Assembly: GCA_009911365.1 (NCBI GenBank)
Contig: QXXF01000003.1
Coordinates: 124,001 to 188,000 of the forward strand
DNA from: Clostridiales bacterium
Lineage (GTDB): Bacteria > Bacillota > Clostridia > Peptostreptococcales > Anaerovoracaceae
Direction of reading: 5' to 3'
Length of the DNA stretch: 64,000 nt
The position numbers and the translations under genes were made by a program. A model generated the notes under the pieces. The model had not been told where the DNA came from and did not search any database. It worked only from the letters and a program-made list of their open reading frames with translations. Below, piece by piece: positions 37,009 through 45,699 of this stretch (its first letter is position 1; every line of letters begins with the position of its first letter).

Positions 37009-37653
37009 ATGAAAGTTTTTGACTTGACACATGAAATAAAGAATGGCATGCTAATATTTCCAGGAGACCCGGATATTCTAATCCAACCAGGATTAACGCA
37101 TGAATCCGACTATTGTAAAGTGGATCGGCTCGGATTAAATTCTCATACAGGAACCCATATCGATGCGCCGCAGCATTTTCTTGAAAAAGGCAAGGTGCTC
37201 ACTGACTATCCAATTGACAAATTCATGGGCAAAGGCATTTTGATGGATGTGAGCCTGAAAAGGGAAAACGAGGCCATCGCCTTATCAGATGTTGAGCCTT
37301 ACCTGGAACGATTGAAAGCATGTGACATCGCAGTTTTCAAAACCGGCTGGTCCCAGTACTTTGGCACAGAGCGATATTTCAATCATCCATATGTTTGTAA
37401 AGCTGTGGCAGAAGCCCTGGTGGAAACAGGGATCAATATTGTAGGAGTTGATTTTCTTAATGTGGATCCCACGCGATGGGAATCCTGGGAGGTGCACCCG
37501 GTGTTTCTTTCCAACGATGTTTTAATCGTAGAAAACTTGGCGCGTTTGGAAACGCTAGATGTCTCAAAGGAGTATACGTTCAGCTTTTTCCCATTAAAGA
37601 CAGTGAACGCAGATGGTTCGCCTATACGAGCTGTCGCAATAGAACAGAACTGA
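37009..37653 (+). CDS. Cyclase family protein (kynurenine formamidase-like metal hydrolase)
   Basis: ATG 37009 is chosen because GGAGGAG ends two bases before it; 214 residues. The metal motif NSHTGTHIDAPQHF (residues about 46-59) is the HxGTHxDxPxH signature of the KynB/cyclase family. FDLTHEIKNGMLIFPGDP is the usual N-terminus. It hydrolyses an aryl-formamide, isatin-type or other lactam/ester substrate. The product is unknown. No kyn genes are nearby. Confidence 0.85.
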   Translation: MKVFDLTHEIKNGMLIFPGDPDILIQPGLTHESDYCKVDRLGLNSHTGTHIDAPQHFLEKGKVLTDYPIDKFMGKGILMDVSLKRENEAIALSDVEPYLERLKACDIAVFKTGWSQYFGTERYFNHPYVCKAVAEALVETGINIVGVDFLNVDPTRWESWEVHPVFLSNDVLIVENLARLETLDVSKEYTFSFFPLKTVNADGSPIRAVAIEQN

Positions 37654-37707
37654 CAGAGAAAAAACGAGCCGTATCAGAGAACAGATGCGGCTCGCTGCTT
37701 TCACTTA

Positions 37708-37725
37708 TGTAGGAAATATCGTTTT
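37708..37725 (+). repeat. Dispersed motif, copy 3 (diverged)
   Basis: TGTAGGAAATATCGTTTT, following a CGAGCCG/CGGCTCG hairpin (37666-37695). 37726-37872 holds an unassigned reverse open stretch (see rejected items). Confidence 0.5.
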
Positions 37726-37872
37726 CCATATTTCCGGAATACCAATAAAGACTACCACTGAAGGAAAACCAGTGCGGCCAACTTTGCTCCCATCAATATC
37801 GTCTACTCCGTGGAGCACTCCGAACCCTACTTTTTTCAGTGGATCTGCCCTCCAGCCAGTTTGAAATGCCGC

Positions 37873-39078
37873 TTACTTGACTTTTGCGTTGGCCTGCTGC
37901 CACAGCTGGCGATACTGTTCATAGCCTTCTGTGATTTCTGCGTCAGCCCCGCCTGTGGCCTTGCTGACCACAAAGAGCGCCGCAGCACCGACGGCAAAGC
38001 CAGGGAACACCTCAAACAAGTATGTGGACATGCCGGTAGTGAACCAAATGACCACTGTCAGGAATCCGCAGATAATGCAGGCGATCGCACCTTTGTAGTT
38101 GATCTTGTTTCCAAAGAGGCTGGCGATGACCACTGGGCCAAATGCGGCGCCTAACCCAGAAGAAGCGAACATGGTCACAGTATGGAACGCTCCGCCTTGG
38201 AACGCCAGGCCAATGGCAGATGCGCCTGTCAATGCCACGCTGCCCCAGATAATAGCGATCAAGCCAGAATCCTTCACATTGTTCGGATTCTTGATCGCCA
38301 TGATCCCTGTCAGAGAATGGACCATCCCCGGATACATAAAAGCGATGCCAGCTCCAGAACAGATCAGCGTAATGGATTCGCCCACAGAGGCGCTCCCGTG
38401 AAGAAACTGGAAAAAGTCAGCATCCTGCGCATAGAGATCCGCTGCGATGGCCTGCATCCCATCCGTGCTGAGGAAAGCCACAATGGGAACGATCGCTAGA
38501 GCCAAGAACATCAATGCGCCTTGCAGCAGGTTAGTCCAGCTGACAGCCAGATATCCGCCCAAGAACGTATAGATGGCCACGACCACCAGGCCGATGGTGA
38601 CACCAATCGTATAATCAATGCCAAAGACTGCATTGATCAGCTTGCCAAATCCAATGAATTCGGAAGTGGAGTTTATGATCATCAGGAACATGATGGCTAG
38701 AGCCGAGAAAATACCGACAATGCCTCTTTTGTCTCCAGTCCGCTTTTCAAAGTATTCCACACAGGACACTGCGTCATAGGCTTCCGTGGCTACCCGTAAT
38801 CTTTTTCCCAGCAGCACCCAGTTGATCAAGCTGCCGCCTAGCCAGCCTACTAACATCCATACGGCGGAAAAGCCAAAGGTGTAGGCCAGCCCCGGCATAG
38901 CTAAAAGCATCCAGCCACTGGTGGAAGCTGACTGTGTGGAGATGCCGCCGATCCATTTATTGTTGCCCCTTCCTGCCAGGTTATAGCCTTCATAGGAACT
39001 GGCTTTCTTTGTGGAATAAATACCGATTGCTAATATCACGAATATATAGAGCACTAATATCACAAGTTTTGTGACCAT
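37873..39078 (-). pseudogene. Sodium:solute symporter (PutP-like) with in-frame internal deletion
   Basis: 401 residues, starting normally (ILVLYIFVILAIGIYSTKKA, NLAGRGNNKWIGGISTQSAS, FLGGYLAVSWTNLLQGALM). AGGAGG precedes the ATG. After IGLAFQGGAFHTVTMFA the sequence passes straight to SSGLGAAFGPVVIASLF. In PutP-type proteins about 85-90 residues lie between these points, including the STADS sodium-site helix. The frame is kept, so a protein may be made, but Na+-coupled transport is unlikely. It is the last gene of the PucR-creatininase cluster. Confidence 0.7.
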
Positions 39079-39083
39079 GTTTC

Positions 39084-39170
39084 CTACCTCCTAACACAAT
39101 TCCATACGCGCACAGCGATGGCGACGATCACAGGGGACATATATAATATTGCGTCAAAAAAAGTTGGCAT
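39084..39170 (-). CDS. 28-residue membrane peptide upstream of the symporter
   Basis: Reverse-strand ATG 39170 has GGAGGT eight bases upstream. It encodes MPTFFDAILYMSPVIVAIAV followed by RVWNCVRR, a single hydrophobic helix with a basic end. Its last codons contain the AGGAGG of the symporter, so the two are translationally linked. Probably a small transporter subunit or leader peptide. Not recognised by name. Confidence 0.6.
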   Translation of the reverse strand: MPTFFDAILYMSPVIVAIAVRVWNCVRR

Positions 39171-39186
39171 ACTAACACCTCCAAGA

Positions 39187-39948
39187 TTACAGTTCTGCTT
39201 TTATGATTGGAATCAACGTCTGTTTTAATTCCTGCCAAATGCGCGCCCCCTTTTCTTTTGTGGCAAGGGTCGCTTTCCACAGACTGCCGCTTTTTGTGGT
39301 GAACTGGGATTCGATAGGCAGCTTGTCATAAAAGACTTTTTTCTCCAGCCTGTCATCCACAGCCTTGTCCATGATCACGAGATCGGGCGCAATGTGGAGC
39401 AGGATGGCTGTTTCAAACATAGCGGCGCGTTCCACGCCCCAGCCTGGGAATCCATCAGGGTAAAGAAAGTCCATGGTGGCTTTGTCAAAACTATCAAAGG
39501 GCGTTTCCATGACCAGGATTTTTACGGCCCGGTTAGTCCCCTTATCAGAAGCTAGCCAGGCGGCTTCATACATGAAGTTCGAGTTTTCCATGTGCCAGTT
39601 GAAGAGAACGATCTTCCGGAATCCATGCCGCATGAATTCTCGGAGGATATCTTCTAATTCATTGATGAACGTGATTCCGCCAATGGAAGTGGTCCCAGGA
39701 AAACATTGCCCGCCGCCGCTTTGAGGCCTGGAATTAGTGGCGTACATGATGGGTGGAGCGACGATCATGTTTGTTTCTTCTGCCATGTCAAGGAAGAGCC
39801 TAGTTGGGATGAGAGAGTCTGTGCATAGTGGAAGGTGATGGCCGTGCTGCTCGATGGAACCAATGGGCAGCATAATGCCCAGATCATCGTTTACAGCTTG
39901 TTTTACTCCCAGCCAGGTCATTTCCCACATTTTATGAGTCCGTATCAT
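39187..39948 (-). CDS. Creatininase family amidohydrolase
   Basis: From ATG 39948 (AAAGGAG 7-8 bases upstream): 253 residues, standard length. Metal motif PIGSIEQHGHHLPLCTD (E-x-H-G-x-H-L-P-x-x-T-D) near residues 23-39. Family enzymes open cyclic amides (creatinine) or hydrolyse formamides. The frame is continuous with the upstream PucR-type regulator without a stop codon. An internal start with its own ribosome site argues that it is also made as a separate protein. Confidence 0.85.
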   Translation of the reverse strand: MIRTHKMWEMTWLGVKQAVNDDLGIMLPIGSIEQHGHHLPLCTDSLIPTRLFLDMAEETNMIVAPPIMYATNSRPQSGGGQCFPGTTSIGGITFINELEDILREFMRHGFRKIVLFNWHMENSNFMYEAAWLASDKGTNRAVKILVMETPFDSFDKATMDFLYPDGFPGWGVERAAMFETAILLHIAPDLVIMDKAVDDRLEKKVFYDKLPIESQFTTKSGSLWKATLATKEKGARIWQELKQTLIPIIKAEL

Positions 39949-41283
39949 CAGAATAGCTCCTTTCGTTTTCTGTTTTGGTATGTTCAGATTACTATCAGCT
40001 GATGATTCTATCATATCTCTAAAATGATTATCGAAATGAGAAAGAAATAGGAAGATTCGTTCAAAAAGATAGAAAAACCGCAAGACAGTCCTGCAGTAAG
40101 AACAGTTTCGCCTTTGGAAGCTTTGCGCTTTGCCCAGAGATGGTCTATTTGTGAGGAGCGGATCGTCCAAGATCCAGCGGGAGTGGACGTATGAGCGCAT
40201 GTCGCAATAGAAATTATTGTAGTCCGTGTATTTTAGATGATTCTTTAGTTTGTTTAGGCGATACCGGACAGTGGTTTCGTGAATAAAGAGTTTTTCTGCC
40301 ATGAGTCGGTAGTCGCCGCTGGTGATCACAAGGAGTTCTAGTGTTTGCTGCAAGTTCAATTTATTGATCCTGTCAAACTCACGGATCGTTTTATCCAGCC
40401 TTTCTCTATATTTCCTCAGAGAAGGTGAGGGACGCAGCTCTGACAACAAGGTAAAGTGATTCAAGTTGTCATACTCAGTAATGGTCAAGTCAAGGTGACT
40501 GGCGTACACAAAGGCGTCCACAGCTTGCAGTATACTAGTTTTGATCTGGAAAGGGGAAACTGCGATCTCACTGATTCCAATATGATAGCCATGGTAAGAA
40601 TCTGCGATTTTCTTTAAAAAGGATTTGCGCCGCTCATTGATTTTACTGTCATCATCATCGCTGATGACATACAGGTAGCCGTCGTACAGCGGGAGCAGAA
40701 AATCCGTGCTAGGAAGCTGAAACAGCAGGCTGGGCAGACTGCTGTCAAGGGCCATGTACAAAGCCTGGAGGTGGTCTCCCATTTTCGGATCAAGGCTCAT
40801 GACAAAATGTCTGATCTCAGAATAGGACAGATCGTTTTGCAGGAGCTGCTGGAACCGGAACACGTCGTTGGCAATGGCCTTGTCCTGTAAAATCAAGTCC
40901 ACGACCGCGAAAATGAGTTCTGTCAAACCAACATGATCGTCTATGGCGATAATGGGAATCCCGTAGCGATCTGCGATGGACAATGCGTCCTCATTGATAT
41001 GCGGGATCATTTCTTTGTGGGTAATTAGGCCACTGCCTTGCGTTTCATGCTGAAATTCGATTTCCTTGCTGAATTTTTCCATGTGGTCAGCAAACATATA
41101 CAATTTGGAAATATAAATATCACCAGGCCTAGCTACTCGATAGCAATATTCACGGTGATCAACGAAGGGCTTTTCAATGGAAGCGATGCGGTAGACGATC
41201 TTATTCAACCCATTTTCACCTGCCAGGATCCGGGCATCCCGCAATTGCGGAATGAGCAAAATATCAGAAACTTTCACAGCCAT
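39949..41283 (-). CDS. PucR-family transcriptional regulator, open into the creatininase gene
   Basis: N-terminal PucR domain (VSDILLIPQLRDARILAGEN, then RPGDIYISKLYMF). The C-terminal PucR helix-turn-helix is LNLQQTLELLVITSGDYRLM with HETTVRYRLNKLKNHL near residues 330-365. PucR proteins should end soon after HSRWILD, but here the frame continues about 60 residues of intergenic-looking sequence into creatininase (ORF 39187-41283, 698 codons). It probably regulates the creatininase-symporter genes in response to their substrate. The missing stop may be a point mutation or an indel. Confidence 0.82.
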
Positions 41284-41668
41284 GATGGTCCTCCTCTTCT
41301 GCGGGTTATTGTAACACCATCAAACATTTTTAGAATTAGAACCCTTATTGATTTTGACTTTCTTAATAGGGTTGTCCTGATTTGTCCTTGTGTATAGTCT
41401 TGATTTGTTTGTGCAAAGAATGATATAGGCCTGACTTTATCAAGTGCTTCTTTCTTTACAAAAAGATAGAAAGTATTGTTGTGATTTTTACAGACTATTA
41501 GATAATCCGCATCTATGTTTGAATATTTCGTTTTGTTTTTCAACCAAATAAATACAGTGTCTTGACTATCCAATAGTTCCTGCAATCTGCCCAAATTTTC
41601 AATGCGACTCTGTATTCGATCTCCAATAATTGCTGAAATCTTTTTGCGCTGTGCAGTAATTTGTCCAT
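41274..41668 (-). pseudogene. PBECR4-like nuclease domain remnant
   Basis: The good start ATG 41668 (AGGAGAAC upstream) opens MDKLLHSAKRFQQLLEIEYR, a typical PBECR4-protein beginning. The rest is in another frame: RLQELLDSQDTVFIWLKNKT and SFFAQTNQDYTQGQIRTTLL, the C-terminal PBECR4 signature. About 60-80 family residues between are missing. PBECR4 is a toxin-like RNase fold linked to phage conflict. Phylogenetic match not computed. Confidence 0.55.
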
Positions 41669-41782
41669 TGTTCTCCTAGTAATAAAGGGTGCTTTTCAGC
41701 ACCCTCATTGCATGTTTTCTTTCGGTATTCACCCGCCCTGAGAAACAGAGCGGAGATCTACGTGAATTTTCTCCTTTCCACA

Positions 41783-41811
41783 TTGTATTAGCCAAAAAAA
41801 TCCGGTATACT
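41783..41811 (+). promoter_or_regulatory. Promoter of the peroxiredoxin gene
   Basis: TTGTAT (41783-41788), 17 bases, TATACT (41806-41811). Confidence 0.7.
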
Positions 41812-41834
41812 GAAAGCAAAAAGGAGAATCGACC

Positions 41835-42293
41835 ATGTTAGAAATCGGCACAAAAGCACCTGGCTTCACGCTCCCGGATCAAAACGGAGAAATCCATTCA
41901 TTAGAAGAGTTCAAAGGCAAAAAAGTGATCCTTTATTTCTACCCTAGAGACAATACTCCTGGCTGCACCAAGCAGGCCTGCGGCTTTGGCGAGCTGTACC
42001 CGCAGTTTCAGGAAAAGGGCGCGGTGGTCATTGGCATCAGCAAGGACAGCGTGAAATCCCACAAAAAATTCGAAGAAAAATTCAATCTGCCCTTTACCCT
42101 GCTTTCTGACCCAGAGCTGGCAGCCATACAGGGCTATGATGTGTGGAAAGAAAAGAACATGTATGGAAAAAAGAGCATGGGCGTTGTGCGGACCACTTAC
42201 CTGATCGATGAAGACGGCATCATTGTGAAAGCCTTGGGAAAAGTAAAGGCCGCCGATAACCCACAGCAGATGATAGATTTGTTATCGGAATGA
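41835..42293 (+). CDS. bcp: Thioredoxin-dependent thiol peroxidase (Bcp/PrxQ type)
   Basis: 152 residues. Peroxidatic Cys in YPRDNTPGCTKQACGFGELY (Cys45 with resolving Cys50, the C-x4-C pair of PrxQ). IGISKDSVKSHKKFEEKFNL and VVRTTYLIDEDG are standard. It reduces H2O2 and alkyl peroxides using thioredoxin. AAAGGAGAA precedes the ATG. It has its own promoter and lies 7 bases before the next gene. Confidence 0.94.
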   Translation: MLEIGTKAPGFTLPDQNGEIHSLEEFKGKKVILYFYPRDNTPGCTKQACGFGELYPQFQEKGAVVIGISKDSVKSHKKFEEKFNLPFTLLSDPELAAIQGYDVWKEKNMYGKKSMGVVRTTYLIDEDGIIVKALGKVKAADNPQQMIDLLSE

Positions 42294-42300
42294 TCCGCAT

Positions 42301-43650
42301 ATGAACAAGAACGCAGAGAAAAAAACAGCAGGGAGTTGGTGTAAAAGCATCAGTGCCTTTGCCAATGGGACCGGTGGAACTTTGATGCTGAACCTGGACG
42401 ACACGTCTTTAGATCCAGAGCGGCCAATGGCTGCTGTCACAGAACAGATCAAGCGGGAAGTGGAACCGCTTCCCGAATTTGATGTGTTGCTGCAGCAAGT
42501 CGGTGGCAGGCGGTTTCTCATGATCAATGTTTTTCAAGGAAAAGAGCCGCCTTACTATTACATTGGAGAAGGGGAACGAGTCGCGTACCGCAGGGAAGGG
42601 AACCGGAACGTACCCACGGGCCATAAGGCGCGGGACGGTTCAGCCACGCAAAGCAGGGCCAGTGAGGCGCGGCCTACATATGATAGCCAGATTACTTCTT
42701 ATGATTTTGAAGAGGTTTCTTTCACAAAACTGAAAGCCCTGTATAGACGGTACACCAGCCGGAACTTCCGGCCCGGTGACTTTGAGGAACTCGGCCTAGT
42801 ACATGAGGACAAGCTGACCAACGCTGGGCTGCTTTTGGCAGACGAAGTTCCGGCTCCAGCAAAACAGGCTCAGCTCATTTGCGCCAGTTGGGAGGGCACT
42901 AGCAAAGTGCCTGGCGGTTTGAACGCATATGACTACCAGCAGTATAGCGGCGGTCTGTTGATCCTCTTGCAGAGTGGCATTGCCTTTGCGAAGCAGAACT
43001 CCAAGATCCAGAGAGCGGACGTCGATGGCATGGCGCGGCAATATCCAGACTATCCCAGATACTGCGTGGCGGAGGGCTTGGTGAACGCTTTTGTGCATGG
43101 CAGTTATGAGGGGCAGGGAGGGGAGATTCGCATGGATCTTTATGATGACCGACTAGAAATCTGTTCATCCGGTGGCCTGTGGCAAGGGAACGTTCCCCAG
43201 GATCAGCTAGAGAACGGATTCCCTTTAGAGCCAGATCCCCAGTACCGAAATCCTGTGATCGCAAGGGTTTTTCAGCAGGTGGGATGCATGAAAGGCAAAG
43301 GCGTGGGGCTAAAACAGATCTTGGACACTTATGAGAGGCAGCTGCGATATCAGGAGGATCATGAGCCTCAGCTGCGCTGGGAAGAAAATAGCTGCACCCT
43401 GGTTTTATGGAATTTAAATAAACAAGCGATAAAAACAAGCGACAAAAAAATAACGAAAAAAACAGTCGCCAATAGGGAAAAAGTCTTAGAATATCTGAAA
43501 AGCAACGGACCGTCAAAAACAAGCCAAATATCTGAGCTGCTGGCACTCAGCCTGCCAAGGACCAGGGCTTTGCTCAATGAACTGACCGTGGAAGGCCTGA
43601 TCAAACCCAACGGCGGCAACCGGAACCGGACTTATGAACAAGTGAAATGA
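42301..43650 (+). CDS. AlbA_2/Schlafen-type DNA-binding protein with GHKL-like domain
   Basis: 449 residues. SWCKSISAFANGTGGTLMLN at 12-31 is the AlbA_2 core, but the segment usually preceding it (E-x-K-x-x-E-F-K) is absent and no ribosome site is visible before 42301, so the N-terminus may be truncated. Middle: EGLVNAFVHGSYEGQGGEIR with DLYDDRLEICSSGGL, a HATPase_c_4-like region. The C-terminus is a winged helix (LEYLKSNGPSKTSQISELLA). Such proteins are often called ATP-dependent helicase-like regulators. Function unknown. Confidence 0.75.
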   Translation: MNKNAEKKTAGSWCKSISAFANGTGGTLMLNLDDTSLDPERPMAAVTEQIKREVEPLPEFDVLLQQVGGRRFLMINVFQGKEPPYYYIGEGERVAYRREGNRNVPTGHKARDGSATQSRASEARPTYDSQITSYDFEEVSFTKLKALYRRYTSRNFRPGDFEELGLVHEDKLTNAGLLLADEVPAPAKQAQLICASWEGTSKVPGGLNAYDYQQYSGGLLILLQSGIAFAKQNSKIQRADVDGMARQYPDYPRYCVAEGLVNAFVHGSYEGQGGEIRMDLYDDRLEICSSGGLWQGNVPQDQLENGFPLEPDPQYRNPVIARVFQQVGCMKGKGVGLKQILDTYERQLRYQEDHEPQLRWEENSCTLVLWNLNKQAIKTSDKKITKKTVANREKVLEYLKSNGPSKTSQISELLALSLPRTRALLNELTVEGLIKPNGGNRNRTYEQVK

Positions 43651-43774
43651 TCCTCACAAATCAGACTTCTCAAAATTTTTCTTCTAAATCCTGTCACAAA
43701 CTCCCCCCTTTCATTGTTTAATAAATAGAGCATGGAAAAACGCAGCTCCAAAATGATGAAAGGAGGGAGCGCGA

Positions 43775-44386
43775 TTGAGCACAAGGAGCAACAGAAACAG
43801 AAAAAAACAAAATAACAAAAGCGGAGGACAGCGGCTGATCGAACAGCTATACGTCAAATACTACGATTCGCTGATGATCATAGCCTGCTCTTACACCCAT
43901 GATAAAGCGACTGCGGAAGATTTGGTGCAAAGCATGTTTTTAAAGGCCTTGTTATCCTACGAAGCCAAAGGCAGCTTTCTTGGCTGGGCCAACCGAGTAC
44001 TGCGAAACGATTTTTACAATCTGGCGCGGGCAAACAAACGATTCATCGATGAACCCTTTGATTCCCTCCAGCTGCGCTCCCAGGACGATCTGCTTTCCAG
44101 CTACATCCACAGCGAAGAGCGGGCAAAACTAGCGGCCATGATTTCCATGCTGCCTATGAAGTACCGAGAGGTGATGATCGAAAGCGTGTATCTGCAGAAA
44201 GATAACCAGGAAATCGCTTCGGCACTGAGACTCTCCCTTGCCAATGTGCGCCAGATCAAATCTCGGGCCAAAAAATTGCTGCTGAAAATGAAGGAAAACG
44301 AAGAAACCGCACCAGTGGCAAAGCGCGAAAACCAAGGAACCGGAGAAGGAAAGACAAAGGAGGCTAAAAAGGATGAAACGCAATGA
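43775..44386 (+). CDS. ECF-type RNA polymerase sigma factor
   Basis: 203 residues from a TTG start (AAAGGAGGGAG upstream). Region 2: YYDSLMIIACSYTHDKATAE then DLVQSMFLKALLSYEAKG. Region 4: MLPMKYREVMIESVYLQKDN with QEIASALRLSLANVRQIKSR. A basic, low-complexity C-terminal tail follows. It overlaps the downstream membrane protein by 14 bases, the usual sigma/anti-sigma pairing. The upstream sequence GTCACAAAC (about 43696) and GTTTAATAAATAG may be its own autoregulated promoter. Confidence 0.88.
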   Translation: MSTRSNRNRKKQNNKSGGQRLIEQLYVKYYDSLMIIACSYTHDKATAEDLVQSMFLKALLSYEAKGSFLGWANRVLRNDFYNLARANKRFIDEPFDSLQLRSQDDLLSSYIHSEERAKLAAMISMLPMKYREVMIESVYLQKDNQEIASALRLSLANVRQIKSRAKKLLLKMKENEETAPVAKRENQGTGEGKTKEAKKDETQ

Positions 44387-45470
44387 GGAAGATCAGTGCC
44401 GCAAAGCGGGAAGCGGCCAGACTAACAAGGCGCAAAGCCATCAGGTGGACAAGGCCCTGGATGAGATGGGCAGCAGCATGGAGCAGGAGCTGGGGAATCT
44501 GGCCATGGAGCAGGATCTGGATTTTGATCAAAGGTTGGAAAAGATGATCGCCCGAAAAATGCGCAAAATTGCCATCAGAACCGCCGTCATCGTTGTTCTG
44601 ATCATTGCAGTGATTTTTCTGGGCATCAGCCCGATGATGAACCTATGCTACAGCAATCCCATTCAGATGAATGTTGTGGACGAAAACAAAGAAAACGACC
44701 TCTGCTCCGTGCTGGATGCGTATTATCAGACTACCAGTCCATATGTGGGGATCTGGGGCGCGGAAGTGAAGAGGGAAGGCTTTAGCCGCTATACCCTGAA
44801 TCTCAATCTGACCAACTGTGGAAAATCTGCGGAAGCAACGCTGGAAATGAAGCGGGGCAGGCTTTCCATCATTAATGACAGCAGCCAATGCATGGGCGTG
44901 ATCTTGGGGCGGTTTTACGAAGAAGACACCCATGACAGCCTGGCAGAAGAGCAGAACGGGAAAGAACTGGTGGAAGAAATGAAAAAGCTGCCGGAATCCG
45001 CATACCTGTATCTGGCCCTTTCTGACAAGAAACCCCGGGACGTTTCCGCCTTATTGGACCAAACCAATGATGATCTGGAATTACAATGGATCCAAGTCTA
45101 TCAGCCAGAAAACGAATTCCAAGCAGGCATCGGCACGTGCCCTGGGATTATCGGGCCGGACCGTGGATTCACGCCAGAAGAGCTGACTGCGGAAAGGTTG
45201 AAAGAGGAATATCTGAAAAACCTCAAGCTGCTGAAAGACAATCAGGATGTCTGGAAAGGCCTGGAGTTGTACAGTGAAAATTCCGTCTGGTCGGAAAGCG
45301 AGAACGATCAATTGCTCCAGCAGGCCATATCTGCGGCAGAAAAATCCCAAACATTCCAAACAAAGAACTACTGCATATCGGGAACAAAGAAAGAAGTCCT
45401 GGCATTTTTGGAAAAAGGCGCATATCATCGGATCTATGTGGATGATGTGATGTTTAGCATTTTGAAGTAG
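44373..45470 (+). CDS. Membrane-anchored anti-sigma factor
   Basis: 365 residues. The cytoplasmic N-terminal 65 residues (MEQELGNLAMEQDLDFDQRL) would bind the sigma factor. One membrane helix (AIRTAVIVVLIIAVIFLGIS, residues about 67-90) is followed by an extracellular domain of about 270 residues, resembling the sigma-factor-regulator N/C domains of Firmicute anti-sigma proteins. Overlap with the sigma gene supports coupled expression. Signal unknown. Confidence 0.8.
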   Translation: MKRNEEDQCRKAGSGQTNKAQSHQVDKALDEMGSSMEQELGNLAMEQDLDFDQRLEKMIARKMRKIAIRTAVIVVLIIAVIFLGISPMMNLCYSNPIQMNVVDENKENDLCSVLDAYYQTTSPYVGIWGAEVKREGFSRYTLNLNLTNCGKSAEATLEMKRGRLSIINDSSQCMGVILGRFYEEDTHDSLAEEQNGKELVEEMKKLPESAYLYLALSDKKPRDVSALLDQTNDDLELQWIQVYQPENEFQAGIGTCPGIIGPDRGFTPEELTAERLKEEYLKNLKLLKDNQDVWKGLELYSENSVWSESENDQLLQQAISAAEKSQTFQTKNYCISGTKKEVLAFLEKGAYHRIYVDDVMFSILK

Positions 45471-45506
45471 ATGTTCCGATATTAGAACGCAAATTGTTCC
45501 GAGTGT
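45471..45506 (+). promoter_or_regulatory. Possible enhancer (UAS) sites for the sigma-54 activator
   Basis: Two TGTTCCG half-sites: TGTTCCGATATTAGAAC (45472-45488) and TGTTCCGAGTGTTC (45495-45508). They lie about 125-160 bases upstream of the -24/-12 promoter. Similar TGTTxxC/CGGAACA elements lie at 48847-48896 before the second sigma-54 promoter. Confidence 0.5.
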
Positions 45507-45541
45507 TCTAAAAATGAAACGATTAAAACGAACAAATCCAT

Positions 45542-45568
45542 TTGGCCGCTGCCTGCGGCCATCTTTTT
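45542..45568 (+). terminator. Terminator after the anti-sigma gene
   Basis: TGGCCGC (45543-45549), loop tgcct, GCGGCCA (45555-45561), then TCTTTTT. Confidence 0.85.
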
Positions 45569-45629
45569 ATCCCCTATTTTCCAAGGCTTTCTTTCCTCAA
45601 TAAAAACAATTTTTCGACAATGCGCAAAC

Positions 45630-45644
45630 TGGCACAAGACTTGC
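45630..45644 (+). promoter_or_regulatory. Sigma-54 (-24/-12) promoter of the aldehyde dehydrogenase gene
   Basis: TGGCAC (45630-45635), 5 bases, TTGC (45641-45644), the exact RpoN consensus. The start codon is 56 bases downstream. Confidence 0.88.
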
Positions 45645-45699
45645 GCATATAAAATAGTATCATGAATCATTGAACTAAGAACCACAGAGGAGGACACAA

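Noticed and set aside
37706-37872. Reverse-strand open stretch with FGVLHGVDDIDGSKVGRTGF
   Set aside because: Only about 53 codons without a start; it looks protein-like, perhaps a 3' remnant, but I could not assign it.
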